Shown piece after piece: positions 6,809-7,518 of a stretch of 7,518 nt of DNA; within the stretch, counting starts at the first letter, position 1, and each line of letters begins with the position of its first letter. Origin of the DNA: DASYQV01 sp036005125 (lineage in GTDB: Bacteria > Acidobacteriota > Vicinamibacteria > Vicinamibacterales > UBA2999); assembly GCA_036005125.1 (NCBI GenBank), contig DASYQV010000310.1:1-7518 (forward strand), given 5' to 3'. The notes below the pieces were generated by a model, which saw only the letters and a list, made by a program, of their open reading frames with translations, did no database searches and was not told the DNA's origin. Position numbers and translations under genes: made by a program.

Positions 6809-6838
6809 GCCGGCTGTTCGGCCGGAATCTCAGCCGGC
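6809..6838. promoter_or_regulatory. 8-bp perfect inverted repeat upstream of treZ
   Basis: GCCGGCTG (6809-6816) and CAGCCGGC (6831-6838) are perfect reverse complements separated by 14 nt. The spacer contains a further CGGCCG palindrome. The element lies 38 to 68 nt upstream of the treZ start, in the gap between divergent treZ and truA. It could be an operator or a 5' UTR hairpin of the treZ message. In GC-rich DNA such matches also occur by chance. I recognise no known operator. Confidence 0.35.
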
Positions 6839-6934
6839 TCGGGGCTCGAGGCCCGGGGTCCGGGTCGTGAATCTCGAGCGATGGATCGCGGGTTGTCAGA
6901 CTCGCTGTAGAGTCAGGAGCCGAGCCCCCGAGCC
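6836..6934. repeat. Inverted repeat of GGCTCGGGGCTCG-type words between treZ and truA
   Basis: The outer arms GGCTCGGGGCTCGAGGCC (from 6836) and GGAGCCGAGCCCCCGAGCC (6916-6934) pair well with one bulged base. Between them are smaller dyads: GCGAT/ATCGC around 6879-6890 and GACTC/GAGTC (6899-6903 and 6910-6914). The gap from 6771 to 6969 holds no convincing gene. It must contain the promoters for both divergent units, but I could not identify -35/-10 boxes. Confidence 0.55.
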
Positions 6935-6969
6935 ACACCCGAGCGCTTGCCGAAGACTGAGCCCGCACA

Positions 6970-7518
6970 ATGCGTTTCAAGGTGACGATCGAATACGCAG
7001 GAACCCGCTACAGCGGATGGCAGATTCAGAAGAATGCCAGGACCATCCAGGGCGAGCTCGAACGCGCGATTCGAGAAGCGACCGGCGTGAGTACATTCGA
7101 GGTCTACGGGTCGGGGCGCACCGACGCCGGCGTCCATGCGTTGAGGCAGGTCGCACATCTCGACATCGACATCACCCTGCCTCCTGAGACGCTGCGTCGC
7201 CACGTCAACGACTCCCTGCCGTCCGACATCAACGTGTTGCGGATCGAGCAAGTCAGACGCACGTTTCACGCGCGCCACGACGCCCTCGCCCGCAGCTACA
7301 TCTATCAAATCGCGCGCCGCCGCACGGCGTTCGCCAAGCCGTTCGTCTGGTGGGTCAAGGAGGAGCTCGACGTCGGGGCGATGCGGAGCGTCGCTCGCAG
7401 TTTCGAGGGTCTTCACGACTTCCGATCGTTCTCGGACGACGATCCCACGGACAAATCCACCGAGGTGCTCGTCGACGCCCTGGAGCTGCATGAGGATGGC
7501 GATCTGATCCTGGTGCAC
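6970..7518 (+). CDS. truA: tRNA pseudouridine(38-40) synthase TruA (3' end cut by window)
   Basis: The first 183 residues of TruA, which converts uridine to pseudouridine at positions 38, 39 and 40 of the tRNA anticodon arm in the cytoplasm. The start MRFKVTIEYAGTRYSGWQIQ is a typical TruA N-terminus, followed by TIQGELERAI. The active-site motif YGSGRTDAGVHA is at 46-57, with the catalytic Asp at residue 52. ARHDALARSYIYQI (103-116) and HDFRSFS (152-158) match further conserved blocks. The frame is open to the right edge, so the last part of the family's usual length (about 250-270 residues) lies outside the window. The ATG at 6970 gives a normal N-terminus. No strong Shine-Dalgarno sequence is visible. 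The gene is transcribed divergently from treZ and is a housekeeping gene with no evident functional link to it. Confidence 0.95.
   Translation, partial: MRFKVTIEYAGTRYSGWQIQKNARTIQGELERAIREATGVSTFEVYGSGRTDAGVHALRQVAHLDIDITLPPETLRRHVNDSLPSDINVLRIEQVRRTFHARHDALARSYIYQIARRRTAFAKPFVWWVKEELDVGAMRSVARSFEGLHDFRSFSDDDPTDKSTEVLVDALELHEDGDLILVH

Noticed and set aside
6893..6913. Candidate promoter TTGTCA ... TAGAGT for truA
   Set aside because: The spacing between the two hexamers is only 9 nt, too short for a sigma-70-type promoter.
6771..6980. 70-residue N-terminal extension of TreZ starting at 6980
   Set aside because: It is encoded by the intergenic repeats, overlaps the truA start, and lacks family similarity; the Met at 6770 has a ribosome site and begins the normal TreZ sequence.
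4977..7187. 736-codon open frame on the + strand antisense to treZ, with a GGGGAGGT ribosome-site-like stretch at 6786-6793
   Set aside because: It is Arg/Val/Glu-rich with no family motifs and runs opposite a well-conserved treZ and into truA in the wrong frame. It is a GC-rich mirror of real genes; no good gene starts at a proper distance behind the purine stretch.
6913..7518. Open frame of about 201 codons on the - strand at the right edge
   Set aside because: Antisense to truA, whose catalytic motif GRTDAGVHA is unmistakable on the + strand. The reverse frame has no recognisable domain.

Overview
This high-GC window reads like a chromosomal segment of a soil-type bacterium. Acidobacteriota, perhaps the Vicinamibacteria lineage, is the best guess. 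That guess rests on the predicted secreted proteins that join a c-type heme domain to a copper-monooxygenase-like domain, on the pairing of a trehalohydrolase with a GH133-type debranching enzyme, and on gaps filled with short-word repeats. It comes from remembered family distributions, not from a search.

Left part (1-2631, + strand). A short 3' end of an upstream reading frame (3-80) is followed by a long imperfect hairpin repeat (88-189). Two consecutive genes for exported c-type heme proteins come next. The first (230-1555) has an N-terminal CXXCH/MPPW heme domain and a C-terminal domain carrying all six copper-ligand positions of peptidylglycine alpha-hydroxylating monooxygenase (PHM): His-His, His, His-X-His and Met. 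The second (about 1582-2631) has the same layout and keeps the heme motif, but by hand alignment it has lost every copper ligand. It also has no ATG, GTG or TTG codon ahead of its signal peptide. A one-base loss in a T4 tract at 1612-1615, or a non-standard start codon, would explain this. A 10-bp hairpin sits exactly at this gene junction.

Middle part (2740-6770, - strand). treZ (6770 to 4803, malto-oligosyltrehalose trehalohydrolase) and a glycogen debranching enzyme (4791 to 2740) form a tight two-gene unit. The gap is 11 nt, and the downstream ribosome binding site abuts the treZ stop. Together they would debranch glycogen-like glucans and release trehalose from maltooligosyltrehalose. 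The enzyme needed between these two steps, TreY, is not in the window. The unit ends facing the + strand heme genes, across a 108-bp AT-rich gap with a hairpin that probably terminates transcription in both directions.

Right part (6771-7518). A divergent intergenic region with two inverted repeats leads into truA (tRNA pseudouridine 38-40 synthase, + strand). Its start is inside the window and its C-terminus is cut off at the right edge.

The main points of interest are the tandem pair of a predicted copper-competent heme-monooxygenase and a copper-less sister, the unusual start of that sister gene, and a recurring type of intergenic hairpin built from a different short word in each gap.
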